A stretch of DNA of 10,203 nt from Rhodospirillales bacterium. GTDB lineage: Bacteria; Pseudomonadota; Alphaproteobacteria; Rhodospirillales_A; JACZKS01. The position numbers and the translations under genes were made by a program. The notes beneath the pieces are model-generated. The model made no database searches and was not told the DNA's origin. It worked only from the letters and a program-made list of their open reading frames with translations. The DNA is taken from positions 1 through 10,203 of the forward strand of contig JABGRG010000128.1 in the NCBI GenBank assembly GCA_018648445.1, read 5' to 3'. Shown here piece after piece: positions 1-8,551 of this stretch (its first letter is position 1; the number at the start of each line of letters is the position of its first letter).

Positions 1-779
1 CTGAAGGGTGCGCTGTCCTGACGGGTTTTCAGCGCCATGACGACTTCTTCAAGGGCCGCGTTTCCGGCCCGTTCGCCCAGACCGTTAATGGTGCATTCCA
101 CCTGACGTGCCCCCGCACCCACGGCGGCCAGCGAGTTGGCCACCGCCAAGCCCAGATCATTATGGCAATGAACCGAAATAATCGCCTTATCGATATTGGG
201 CACCCGGTTAAAAAGCATTTCGATGGTGGCGTTAAATTCGTTGGGCAGCGCATAACCCACCGTATCGGGAATGTTGATAGTGGTGGCCCCGGCGGCAATT
301 GCCGCTTCCACACACCGGCACATAAAGTCGTGCTCGGTGCGCGATCCGTCCTCGCACGACCATTCCACGTCGTCGGTAAAGTTCCGCGCGTAGGTAACGC
401 TGTCAATGACCGCCTGATAGACCTGCTCGGGCTCCATCTGGAGCTTGTGCTTCATGTGCAGCGGGCTGGTCGAAATGAAGGTGTGGATGCGCCCGCGCTT
501 GGCCGGTTTGATGGCCTCGGCGGCGCGCTCGATGTCGCCGTGGGTGGCGCGGGCCAGACCGCACACCACCGAATTCTTCACCACCTTGGAGATTTCGTTG
601 ACGGCCTGGAAATCGCCCTCGGACGCGATGGGGAAACCGGCCTCGATGATATCGACACCCATTTCCTCGAGAACCTGTGCGATACGCAATTTTTCATCGA
701 GGTTCATGGAAGCGCCCGGAGATTGCTCACCGTCGCGCAATGTGGTGTCGAAGATATAAACGTGATTGGAACTACTCAT
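1..779 (-). CDS. leuA: 2-isopropylmalate synthase, N-terminal part (cut by left edge)
   Basis: Catalyses the first committed step of leucine synthesis in the cytoplasm: 2-oxoisovalerate plus acetyl-CoA gives 2-isopropylmalate. The first 259 codons are present and the rest lies beyond the left edge. Seen: a DRE-TIM-barrel (HMGL-like) catalytic domain with [13 protein letters not shown] at residues 10-22 (Arg15 and Asp16 catalytic/metal site), the metal ligands of HCHNDLGLA at 204-212 and the GERAGN loop at 235-240. The C-terminal LeuA dimer domain that binds feedback leucine is not in view. The ATG at 777-779 fits the family N-terminus and has an AGGAAGGA ribosome binding site 10 nt upstream. 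It is not simply part of the ilvBNC transcript, because an intrinsic terminator and a long leader lie between ilvC and leuA. The leader suggests leucine-responsive control. Confidence 0.97.
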   Translation of the reverse strand, partial: MSSSNHVYIFDTTLRDGEQSPGASMNLDEKLRIAQVLEEMGVDIIEAGFPIASEGDFQAVNEISKVVKNSVVCGLARATHGDIERAAEAIKPAKRGRIHTFISTSPLHMKHKLQMEPEQVYQAVIDSVTYARNFTDDVEWSCEDGSRTEHDFMCRCVEAAIAAGATTINIPDTVGYALPNEFNATIEMLFNRVPNIDKAIISVHCHNDLGLAVANSLAAVGAGARQVECTINGLGERAGNAALEEVVMALKTRQDSAPF

Positions 780-787
780 AATAAACT

Positions 788-892
788 GGTCCTTCCTGAC
801 TGACGTACAGACTGGTTGCGACTGCGTATCTCCCCTGAACGAATGTCACGAAGTGACGGGCGCGCTCAGGGGCAGGTAAGTCGCAGGAGACC
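788..892 (-). promoter_or_regulatory. Candidate leucine attenuator structure over the leuA RBS
   Basis: Nested complementary segments in the leuA leader RNA. (1) CCCCUGAGCG (863-872, containing the leader stop) pairs with CGUUCAGGGG (832-841) over 10 bp with one G-U, enclosing a small hairpin GUCAC-UUC-GUGAC (845-857). (2) UGCGACU within the Leu codons (879-885) pairs with AGUCGCA (817-823). (3) GGUC plus UCCUG (884-892) can pair with CAGGA plus GACC (788-798), which covers the leuA ribosome binding site. No T-run follows any stem, so an intrinsic terminator is unlikely and control at the level of translation fits better. The pairings are read directly; the mechanism is inference. Confidence 0.45.
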
Positions 893-991
893 GTTTAGCT
901 GAGTTAAAGCGAGGGGCAGACGCACGGAAACGGCACGAACCGGGTGGCCCGAACCCATAATTGAAACGGCAATGTCAAAACCTGACGGCAC
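866..991 (-). CDS. Putative leucine-rich leader peptide of leuA
   Basis: Short ORF between ilvC and leuA, read toward leuA and ending 86 nt before it. Its last 17 residues hold seven leucines (CTG, CTC, TTA, CTA, CTC, CTG, CTT). TTA and CTA are expected to be scarce in DNA of this base composition. Two starts are possible: GTG at 989-991 with GGAG 6 nt upstream (41 residues, coordinates given), or ATG at 956-958 (30 residues) without a visible ribosome binding site. The TGA stop lies inside the left arm of a 10-bp RNA stem. Leucine-rich leaders in front of leu genes are an established attenuation device in proteobacteria. That this ORF is translated, and that it works this way, is inferred from codon content and position. 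Confidence 0.5.
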   Translation of the reverse strand: MPSGFDIAVSIMGSGHPVRAVSVRLPLALTQLNGLLRLTCP

Positions 992-1039
992 GTCTTGCTC
1001 CGCGGATATCCAAGTATCGCTGCCAAAATTAGCAGGCAA

Positions 1040-1069
1040 CCTATAACACAGCATTACATTAGGCGTCAG
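1040..1069 (-). promoter_or_regulatory. Possible leuA promoter
   Basis: A CTGACG box (1064-1069) and a TATAGG box (1040-1045) are separated by 18 nt, just downstream of the ilvC terminator and upstream of the leader ORF. Each is only a partial match to the sigma-70 hexamers. The terminator requires some promoter in this interval, and this is the best pair I found. Transcription would begin near 1033 and give a leader of about 250 nt. Confidence 0.3.
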
Positions 1070-1113
1070 CGCAAATTTTCAACCAAAATGGCTAAATCTT
1101 TGTTAAGCGGCGC

Positions 1114-1139
1114 AAAAAAAAGGCGGGGTTTCCCCCGCC
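1114..1139 (-). terminator. Intrinsic terminator after ilvC
   Basis: In the minus-strand RNA, GGCGGGG (1133-1139) pairs with CCCCGCC (1122-1128) around a GAAA loop and is followed at once by eight U (1114-1121). It starts 35 nt past the ilvC stop and closes the ilvBNC unit. Confidence 0.92.
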
Positions 1140-1173
1140 CTTCTTCGCGATCACGCTTTCGCGCAACACAAAC

Positions 1174-2767
<1,594 letters not shown>

Positions 2768-2881
2768 GGAACTTGCCCTATGTCTATTCCGGGTGCGTAT
2801 ACACCCTTAGTATGATTTCGACAAACTTATCGGCCTCAAACGTCATGGCTCATGGCCGTCGTTCGTCATGAAATTCGTTCT

Positions 2882-2899
2882 GGCCCCAAACGCGGGGCC
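2882..2899 (-). other. Stem-loop in the ilvB-ilvN gap
   Basis: GGCCCC and GGGGCC form a 6-bp GC-only stem around a GCGUUU loop, 5 nt after the ilvB stop. No U-run follows, so complete termination is not expected. The rest of the 137-nt gap (2768-2904) contains a weaker 5-bp hairpin (GGGTG/CACCC at 2791-2806) and a repeated CGTCATG (2841-2847 and 2864-2870), but no convincing gene. The stem may stabilise the ilvB message or lower readthrough into ilvNC. Confidence 0.4.
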
Positions 2900-2904
2900 G
2901 GAAT

Positions 2905-4659
2905 TTAAGCGAGTACGACGTCGCCGTCGCCGTCCATCGCCTCGTCTTTCGGACCAAGCATCATTTCGTGATGGGCCGCACCCGCCGCGATCATCGGATA
3001 GACGTTTTCCGTGGGATCGACCAGCACGTCGAGAATAACCGGTCCGTCATGGGCCAGCATTTCCGCGATGGCCGCGTCCAGATCGGCCGGTTTTTTCACC
3101 CGTATGCCCTTAATGCCGAAAGCCTCGGCCAGCTTTACGAGATCCGGTTCCGACTCGATTACGCTTTGCGACAGACGTCCCTCATAAAAAAGGTCCTGCC
3201 ATTGGCGCACCATACCCATGCGGCTGTTGGAAAGATGCAGCACCTTCACCGGAAGTTTGTACTGCGCCACCGTGGCCATTTCCTGAATGTTCATCATCAG
3301 CGAACATTCGCTGGTCACACAGACGACCAACGCATCCGGGTGGGCGATCTGCGCACCCATGGCCGCCGGAAGGCCGTAACCCATGGTGCCGAGACCGCCA
3401 GACGTCATCCATCTGTTGGGACTATCGAAATGGATATACTGCGCCGCCCACATCTGGTGCTGTCCAACGTCGGTGGCAACGAAGGGGTCCTTGTCCTTGA
3501 TGGCATCATACAGGCGGTCCACCGCGTATTGCGGTTTGGCGACCTTGCCGTTCTTGCGGTAAGCGAGGCACTTCTTGGCCCGCCATTTGTCGATCTGTTT
3601 CCACCACCCGTCCAGCGCCTTTTGGTCGGGTTTAACTTGCGTCGATTTCCACACCTTGATCATGTCTTCAAGAACATGGCCCGCATCACCAACGATGGGG
3701 ATTTCGACCAGAACGTTCTTGTTGATGGACGATTGGTCGATATCGACGTGGATTTTCTTGGCATCGGGGGCGAAGTCGTTAAGCCGCCCTGTCACCCGGT
3801 CATCAAAGCGCGCGCCGATGTTGATCATCACGTCGCAGTCGTGCATGGCCATGTTGGCTTCGTAGGTGCCATGCATGCCCGGCATTCCGACGTACTGCTT
3901 GTCCGACGCCGGAGCCGCGCCCAGACCCATCAGGGTCAGGGTGAACGGATAACCGGTCATTTTGACCAGATCGCCCAAAAGCTGACAGGCCGCCGGACCC
4001 GAATTGATGACGCCGCCACCCGCATAAATGATCGGACGCTTGGCCGACGCCATCAGTTTCACCGCCTCGCGGATGGCGCCGATGTCGCCTTTGACCTTCG
4101 GCTTGTAGCTGCGATGACGCGACGCCGCGCGCACCGTGTAAGCACCCAGGCCGGTAATCACATCCTTGGGCAGATCGACGACCACGGGGCCGGGACGGCC
4201 GTTGCGGGCCACGTAAAAGGCCTCGTGAATGGTTCGCGCCAAATCATCAACGCTACGCACAAGGTAATTGTGCTTGGTGCATGAGCGCGTAATGCCCGTC
4301 GTATCGGCTTCCTGGAAAGCATCGTTGCCGATCAGGCTGGTCGGCACCTGGCCGCACAGGCAAACCAGAGGAATGCTGTCCATCAGGGCGTCGGTCAGGC
4401 CGGTGATGGTGTTGGTCGCGCCGGGACCCGAGGTTACGAGAACCACGCCGACCTTTCCCGTCGATCTGGCGTAGCCCTCCGCGGCGTGCATGGCGCCCTG
4501 CTCGTGACGAGGCAGGATGTGACGCAGCCTGTTCTGCCGATGAATTTCATCGTACAGCGGAAGGGTTACACCGCCGGGGTACCCGAAAATTACGTCGACG
4601 TCTTGGTCCTGCAGGACCTTCAAGACTATCTCCGCTCCGGTGTACAATTCCTTTGGCAT
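2905..4659 (-). CDS. ilvB: Acetohydroxyacid synthase large (catalytic) subunit
   Basis: Thiamine-diphosphate enzyme that condenses two pyruvates, or pyruvate with 2-oxobutyrate, at the entry to branched-chain amino acid synthesis. Seen: N-terminal pyrimidine-binding domain with catalytic Glu53 in [14 protein letters not shown], a central FAD/DHS-like domain at about 190-330, and a C-terminal pyrophosphate-binding domain with MGMVRQWQ near 481-488. I chose the ATG at 4657-4659 (584 residues) because AAGGAG lies 9 nt upstream and [11 protein letters not shown] fits the family start; an in-frame ATG 13 codons earlier has poor support. Oddity: the metal/ThDP motif, GDGS or GEGS in relatives, reads SECS at 450-453, and the later NN pair reads SN (477-478). 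Together with ilvN and ilvC it still looks like the biosynthetic enzyme. Confidence 0.96.
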   Translation of the reverse strand: MPKELYTGAEIVLKVLQDQDVDVIFGYPGGVTLPLYDEIHRQNRLRHILPRHEQGAMHAAEGYARSTGKVGVVLVTSGPGATNTITGLTDALMDSIPLVCLCGQVPTSLIGNDAFQEADTTGITRSCTKHNYLVRSVDDLARTIHEAFYVARNGRPGPVVVDLPKDVITGLGAYTVRAASRHRSYKPKVKGDIGAIREAVKLMASAKRPIIYAGGGVINSGPAACQLLGDLVKMTGYPFTLTLMGLGAAPASDKQYVGMPGMHGTYEANMAMHDCDVMINIGARFDDRVTGRLNDFAPDAKKIHVDIDQSSINKNVLVEIPIVGDAGHVLEDMIKVWKSTQVKPDQKALDGWWKQIDKWRAKKCLAYRKNGKVAKPQYAVDRLYDAIKDKDPFVATDVGQHQMWAAQYIHFDSPNRWMTSGGLGTMGYGLPAAMGAQIAHPDALVVCVTSECSLMMNIQEMATVAQYKLPVKVLHLSNSRMGMVRQWQDLFYEGRLSQSVIESEPDLVKLAEAFGIKGIRVKKPADLDAAIAEMLAHDGPVILDVLVDPTENVYPMIAAGAAHHEMMLGPKDEAMDGDGDVVLA

Positions 4660-4685
4660 CTCCAAATTCTCCTTCCGAGTAAAAT

Positions 4686-4765
4686 AATGCGGCCGCATTT
4701 CAATAGGTAGAAATTAGGCCCGGAAACGCACGTCTTGATCAGACGCCCGCCCCGGACCCGTCCGG
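4686..4765 (-). promoter_or_regulatory. Upstream region of ilvB with hairpins and a palindrome
   Basis: The 131 nt between miaA and ilvB hold two adjacent hairpins, CCGGA/TCCGG (4752-4765, 4-nt loop) and CGTCT/AGACG (4731-4745, 5-nt loop), then a perfect 14-bp palindrome AATGCGGCCGCATT (4686-4699) about 30 nt before the ilvB start. No U-run follows the hairpins. I found no convincing sigma-70 promoter and no closed leader peptide rich in Ile, Val or Leu. The region may regulate ilvB, or ilvB may depend partly on readthrough from miaA. Confidence 0.3.
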
Positions 4766-4790
4766 CCACGAGAACGCGCAAGCTAATCAA

Positions 4791-5738
4791 TTAGGATTGC
4801 GCGGTCAACAGAAACTGACGAATAAATGAAAAGATTTTTTCTTTTTTGCTTTCCGAATATTGCGCAGACACCACGTATGATCCCTCTATCTGGTGGCGCA
4901 ACCACGTAAACTGGCGTTTGGCGTATTGGCGGGTCCCGCGCATGGCCAGCTCTACCGCCTGCTCAAGCTCGGTTTCTCCCCTCAGGTGACGGACCAGTTC
5001 ACGCACGCCCAGCGCCTTCATCGCCGGTAATCCGGCATCCAGGCCAAGGGAGAAAAGCGCGCGCGCCTCGTCAAGTGCACCCCCTTCCATCATGCGCGAG
5101 AAACGGGTGTTGATGGTTGCGTATAGGGCGTCACGTGGAGGAATGAGAACGACGGATGCGAAAACCCCTTCAATGGGCGGGGAACTGGGGTGCTCGGCCT
5201 GCCATTCCTTAAGCGTCCGCCCGGTGGCCTGCATCACCTCAAAGGCGCGGATCAACCGCTGAGTATCTCCGGCGGGCAAATCGGAGGCCGCTTGTGGATC
5301 GAGCGCCGCAAGCCGGTCGCGAAACCTCTCTCCGCCCAATTCCTGATGCAGGGCGCGGGCCCTGGTTCTGATTTCATCTGGAATTTCCGGAACCGGCGCG
5401 AGGCCTTCGGTCAACGCCTTGATGTAAAGCCCGGTTCCGCCCGCAAAGACTGGAATTCGGCCCATGGCGCGAACCTCGGAAACGGCAGCCGCGGCCATTT
5501 CGAGCCAACGACCGGCGGAACAGGCCTGGGCCGCCGGCATAAACCCGTAAAGCAAATGAGGGACGCGCGCGGTTTGGCAGATGTCGGGCCGCGCCGAAAG
5601 GATATCAAGCTCGCGGTAGACCTGCATGGAATCGGCGTTGATGACCGCGCCGCCGAATTCCTCGGCCACGTCCAGTGCCGCCCGTGACTTGCCGCTGGCT
5701 GTCGGCCCGGCGACGACGATGATCGGCTGTTCGACCAC
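4791..5738 (-). CDS. miaA: tRNA dimethylallyltransferase
   Basis: Transfers the dimethylallyl group to N6 of adenosine 37 in tRNAs reading codons that begin with U, the first step toward ms2i6A; this supports reading accuracy. At 315 residues the length is typical. Seen: P-loop GPTASGKS at 11-18, NADSMQVYRELD at 34-45 with the catalytic Asp36, FAGGTGLYIKAL at 98-109 with Thr102, DTQRLIRAFEV, and the C-terminal RGTRQYAKRQFTWLR signature. The start is GTG at 5736-5738, only 2 nt after the stop of the DUF1015 gene, so translational coupling is likely. The usual DIGTAKP after the DSMQVY block reads DILSARP, a mild divergence. A link to amino-acid control through tRNA modification is possible but not shown. 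Confidence 0.97.
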   Translation of the reverse strand: MVEQPIIVVAGPTASGKSRAALDVAEEFGGAVINADSMQVYRELDILSARPDICQTARVPHLLYGFMPAAQACSAGRWLEMAAAAVSEVRAMGRIPVFAGGTGLYIKALTEGLAPVPEIPDEIRTRARALHQELGGERFRDRLAALDPQAASDLPAGDTQRLIRAFEVMQATGRTLKEWQAEHPSSPPIEGVFASVVLIPPRDALYATINTRFSRMMEGGALDEARALFSLGLDAGLPAMKALGVRELVRHLRGETELEQAVELAMRGTRQYAKRQFTWLRHQIEGSYVVSAQYSESKKEKIFSFIRQFLLTAQS

Positions 5739-5740
5739 TT

Positions 5741-6997
5741 CTAATCCAGCATTAAAGCGACCAAACCGTCGGCGAGTTTGGGCTCAAACCAGGTTGACTT
5801 GGGCGGCATCACCTGACGGGCGTCGCTCACGTCAATCAGGTCTTCCATGGATGTGGGATAGATCGCAAAGGCCACCGCCGCATCGCCCGAATCGACGCGG
5901 CGCGCCAATTCACCCAATCCCCGTATGCCGCCGATGAAATCGATACGCGGGTCAAGGCGCGGATCGCCAATGGCCAGCACCGGCTCCAGAAGCAAGCGGG
6001 TCAGCAGGCTGATGTCAAGACCGACAACCGCGTCTCCGGGGACCGGCGCGGGAACATCGCGCACGCCCAGACGATACCATTCGCCGCCCAGATACATGCC
6101 GAATTCACGTGGTTTTCCGGGGCGTGCCTCGCCCGAAACCTTTTCCACGCGAAAATCCTTTTCGATACGGCTCAGAAGTTCAGCCGGAGCAAGACCGTTC
6201 AGATCGGCAACGACGCGGTTGTAATCGAGAATCCGCATTTCGTCGGACGAAAAGACGACGGTGAGGAAGGATTCGTACCATTCGTCCCCTTGCGCGTCGG
6301 ATGCGGCCTCTCGGCGCGCTTTGGCAACGCGTACAGCCGAGTTCGACCGATGATGCCCGTCGGCGATATAAAGGGCCTCCTCGGCTTCAAAAGCGTCTTG
6401 CAGACCCTTGATCGCCCCAGCCTCCGAGACCACCCAGATAGAATGTTGAACGCCGTCCATGGAAACGTCCAGATCGGGCGCACCCGTCGTTTGGGCTTCA
6501 ATAATCGACTTAATGGCCGTGTTCGGGCGATGGGCGACCATGACCGGTCCGGTATGGCCGTTGACCGCCTGAATCTGGTGCACCCGGTCGTCTTCCTTGG
6601 AAGGGCGGGTCAGTTCATGGCGGCGGATACGCCCCGTGTCGTAGGCCTCGACCGAAGCCGCCCCGACGATGCCGGTTTGGACCTGCTCGCCCATGACCAA
6701 TCGGTAGATGTAAAAACAAGGTTGCCCGTCCCGGCGCATAACGCCGGTATCGATCATCCGGGAAAAATTCTCGGCAGCCTTCGCGTAAACCTCCGGCGCG
6801 TACGGATCGGTGTCCGGCGCCAGATCGATTTCGGGCTTGGAAACATGAAGGAAGCTGAGCGGCTTGCCTTCTGCCTTCACCCGCGCTTCTTCGGTATTCA
6901 AAACATCATAGGGCGGTGCCGCGATCTCGGCCACCGTATCGGCGAGCGGGCGAAGGGCCGGGAACGGCCTTAACAGGGGCAAAACCAAAGCGTTCAT
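5741..6997 (-). CDS. DUF1015 family protein, possible ParB/SerK-like enzyme
   Basis: A 418-residue cytoplasmic protein with no signal peptide or membrane segment. I recognise the DUF1015 family from an N-terminal PFPALRP...APPYDV block (11-31), SFLHVSKPEIDL (48-59), RRHELTRPSKEDDR (125-138) and the hallmark IADGHHR at 211-217. The function of the family is not established. Its members are often found near serine biosynthesis genes (my recollection). The DGHHR motif resembles that of ADP-dependent serine kinase and other ParB/sulfiredoxin-fold proteins, so nucleotide- or phosphoserine-linked chemistry is conceivable. It sits 43 nt after trpB2 and 2 nt before miaA, which implies co-transcription. 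The ATG at 6995-6997 has only AGG directly before it, and a strong stem-loop lies 10 nt upstream, so expression may be low or controlled. Confidence 0.9.
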   Translation of the reverse strand: MNALVLPLLRPFPALRPLADTVAEIAAPPYDVLNTEEARVKAEGKPLSFLHVSKPEIDLAPDTDPYAPEVYAKAAENFSRMIDTGVMRRDGQPCFYIYRLVMGEQVQTGIVGAASVEAYDTGRIRRHELTRPSKEDDRVHQIQAVNGHTGPVMVAHRPNTAIKSIIEAQTTGAPDLDVSMDGVQHSIWVVSEAGAIKGLQDAFEAEEALYIADGHHRSNSAVRVAKARREAASDAQGDEWYESFLTVVFSSDEMRILDYNRVVADLNGLAPAELLSRIEKDFRVEKVSGEARPGKPREFGMYLGGEWYRLGVRDVPAPVPGDAVVGLDISLLTRLLLEPVLAIGDPRLDPRIDFIGGIRGLGELARRVDSGDAAVAFAIYPTSMEDLIDVSDARQVMPPKSTWFEPKLADGLVALMLD

Positions 6998-7007
6998 CCT
7001 AAGTTGC

Positions 7008-7032
7008 GGGGCGACGGCTGGCCCGTCGCCCC
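7008..7032 (-). promoter_or_regulatory. Perfect 10-bp stem-loop in the trpB2-DUF1015 gap
   Basis: GGGGCGACGG and CCGTCGCCCC pair without mismatch around a 5-nt loop and fill most of the 43-nt gap. In the minus-strand RNA it ends 10 nt before the DUF1015 start and is followed by GCAACUUAGG, not a U-run. It may lower translation or transcription of the downstream gene, or protect the trpB2 message. An intrinsic terminator is less likely. Confidence 0.6.
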
Positions 7033-7040
7033 TTCGCGAA

Positions 7041-8402
7041 TCAATCCGTCGACGGAAGGCCCAGCATGGAGCGTTCCAGCGCCTCGTGGTCGTGTTCGTG
7101 GTCTTCCAGCTTGCCGGCGAAATAGTCCATATACGCCTGCATGTCGAAATGACCGTGGCCGGAGAAGTTGAAGAAGATGGTTCGGCTGACGCCCTCTTCC
7201 TTGCACTTCAGCGCTTCGTCGATGGCCGCCTTGATGGCGTGGTTCGTTTCCGGCGCGGGCATGATGCCCTCGGTTTTGGCGAACAGGACACCCGCCTCGA
7301 AGCATTCGTTCTGGTGATAGGCGCGCGGCTCGATAAAGCCTAAGTCACACAAGTGGCTGACTTGGGCCGACATGCCGTGATAGCGCAAGCCACCGGCATG
7401 AATGCCTGCGGGCACGAAGGTCGAGCCAAGGGTCAGCATCTTGATCAGCGGCGTGTGATGGGCGGTGTCGCCGAAATCGTAGGCGAACTTGCCGCGCGTC
7501 AGCGTCGGGCAGGCCTTGGGTTCAACGGCGATCACCTTCACGTCGCCCTCGCCACGCAACATGCGGCCAATGTACGGGAAGGCTGCACCCGCGAAGTTGG
7601 AGCCGCCACCGGCGCAGCCGATCACGATGTCAGGGCTATCACCGGCCATATCGAACTGCTCGAAGGCTTCCAGCCCGATGATCGACTGGTGCAGCAGAAC
7701 GTGATTGAGAACGCTGCCCAACGAGTACTTGGTGTCGTCGCGCTGGGCGGCCATCTCGACGGCTTCGGAAATGGCGATGCCGAGGCTGCCGGTGGAATCC
7801 GGATTTTCCGCCAAAATCTGACGGCCCGATTCGGTCTCGGTGCTGGGGCTCGGTACGCAGCGCGCGCCGTAGCTTTCCATCAGCGCCCGGCGATAGGGTT
7901 TCTGCTGGTAGCTGATCTTGACCATGTAGACGTCGACCGGAAGGCCAAACAACGATCCGGCGAAGGCGAGGGACGATCCCCACTGACCGGCGCCGGTTTC
8001 GGTGGTCAGGCGCTTGACGCCTTCTTCCTTGTTATAGAAGGCCTGCGCCACCGCCGTATTGGGCTTGTGGCTGCCGCTCGGGCTGACGCCTTCGTTCTTG
8101 AAATAGATCTTGGCCGGCGTATCCAGAGCCTTTTCCAGACGGTGCGCGCGAACCAGCGGTGACGGGCGCCAGACCTTGTAGATGTCGCGAACCGGTGTGG
8201 GGATTTCGATCTCGCGTTCGGTGCTGACTTCCTGACCAATCAGGGCCATGGGGAACAGCGGAGCCAGATCTTCCGGCCCAATGGGCTGCAGCGTGCCCGG
8301 ATGAAGAACGGGCGCCAACGGTTCTGGAAGATCGGCGTTAATGTTGTACCAGGACTTCGGAATTCGATCTTCCGAGAGAAAATATTTTGACGTACCGCTC
8401 AT
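7041..8402 (-). CDS. trpB: TrpB2-type tryptophan synthase beta chain (stand-alone)
   Basis: PLP enzyme of the TrpB2 (TrpB-like) branch, which condenses indole with serine or O-phosphoserine to give tryptophan. At 453 residues it is longer than the roughly 400 of classical TrpB1, as expected for TrpB2. Seen: an N-terminal extension typical of the branch, PLP Lys113 in [17 protein letters not shown] at 135-142 (TrpB1 usually has a His where this has Trp141), the PLP-phosphate loop CAGGGSN at 263-269, the GLRYHG signature and a C-terminal SGHGHFD. The ATG follows a strong GGGGGGAG site. No trpA or other trp gene is in the window, so this is a solitary copy. Its partner may be the adjacent DUF1015 gene. 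Either indole salvage or a phosphoserine-dependent role is possible. Confidence 0.95.
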   Translation of the reverse strand: MSGTSKYFLSEDRIPKSWYNINADLPEPLAPVLHPGTLQPIGPEDLAPLFPMALIGQEVSTEREIEIPTPVRDIYKVWRPSPLVRAHRLEKALDTPAKIYFKNEGVSPSGSHKPNTAVAQAFYNKEEGVKRLTTETGAGQWGSSLAFAGSLFGLPVDVYMVKISYQQKPYRRALMESYGARCVPSPSTETESGRQILAENPDSTGSLGIAISEAVEMAAQRDDTKYSLGSVLNHVLLHQSIIGLEAFEQFDMAGDSPDIVIGCAGGGSNFAGAAFPYIGRMLRGEGDVKVIAVEPKACPTLTRGKFAYDFGDTAHHTPLIKMLTLGSTFVPAGIHAGGLRYHGMSAQVSHLCDLGFIEPRAYHQNECFEAGVLFAKTEGIMPAPETNHAIKAAIDEALKCKEEGVSRTIFFNFSGHGHFDMQAYMDYFAGKLEDHEHDHEALERSMLGLPSTD

Positions 8403-8446
8403 TGCTCCCCCCTTAAATGGACTGTTGGGCGTTTATTTACGCCGAA

Positions 8447-8475
8447 TTAGTAGCCCGCCTGCGAACAAATTTCCA
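8447..8475 (-). promoter_or_regulatory. Possible promoter for trpB2 and downstream genes
   Basis: TGGAAA (8470-8475) and TACTAA (8447-8452) lie 17 nt apart, between the degP terminator and trpB2. Both are partial sigma-70 matches. Just downstream a GGCGT/ACGCC inverted repeat spans the expected start of transcription (about 8429-8443) and could be an operator. A promoter is needed here because of the upstream terminator. Confidence 0.3.
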
Positions 8476-8486
8476 TACACAACAAC

Positions 8487-8519
8487 AAAAAAGGGGCGTC
8501 CCCGACCGGAGACGCCCCT
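8487..8519 (-). terminator. Intrinsic terminator after the serine protease gene
   Basis: In the minus-strand RNA, GGGGCGTC (8511-8518) pairs with GACGCCCC (8493-8500) around a 10-nt loop and is followed by six U (8487-8492). It lies 32 nt past the protease stop and separates that gene from trpB2. Confidence 0.92.
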
Positions 8520-8551
8520 AAATCTTCGCGCTTCGAACGCGCGAAAACGGG

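Noticed and set aside
866..1054. Longer 62-residue version of the leucine-rich leader ORF starting at ATG 1052-1054
   Set aside because: No ribosome binding site precedes this ATG and it would overlap the likely start of transcription; the shorter GTG or ATG starts fit better.
3307..3309. Glu in place of Asp in the IlvB GDG motif as a sign of inactivation
   Set aside because: Glu at this position (GEGS) is common in proteobacterial acetohydroxyacid synthases; only the replaced glycines and the SN pair are unusual.
2968..4284. Long plus-strand open frame of 438 codons opposite ilvB
   Set aside because: It is an antisense shadow of a well-supported gene in GC-rich DNA, with no family motifs and an implausible composition rich in His, Arg and Val.
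4660..4698. 13-codon N-terminal extension of IlvB from the upstream ATG
   Set aside because: The upstream ATG lies within the palindrome and lacks a ribosome binding site, whereas the downstream ATG has AAGGAG at good spacing and matches the family start.
4702..4790. Possible Ile/Val/Leu-containing leader peptide before ilvB, starting at the TTG after the miaA stop
   Set aside because: No ribosome binding site, only a loose enrichment in branched-chain codons, and the frame runs on without a stop into ilvB.
7023..7032. Intrinsic terminator between trpB2 and the DUF1015 gene
   Set aside because: The stem is strong, but no U-run follows on the minus strand, so it is reported only as a stem-loop.
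7353..8162. Plus-strand open frame of 269 codons opposite trpB2
   Set aside because: Antisense shadow; the minus frame carries all TrpB2 signatures.
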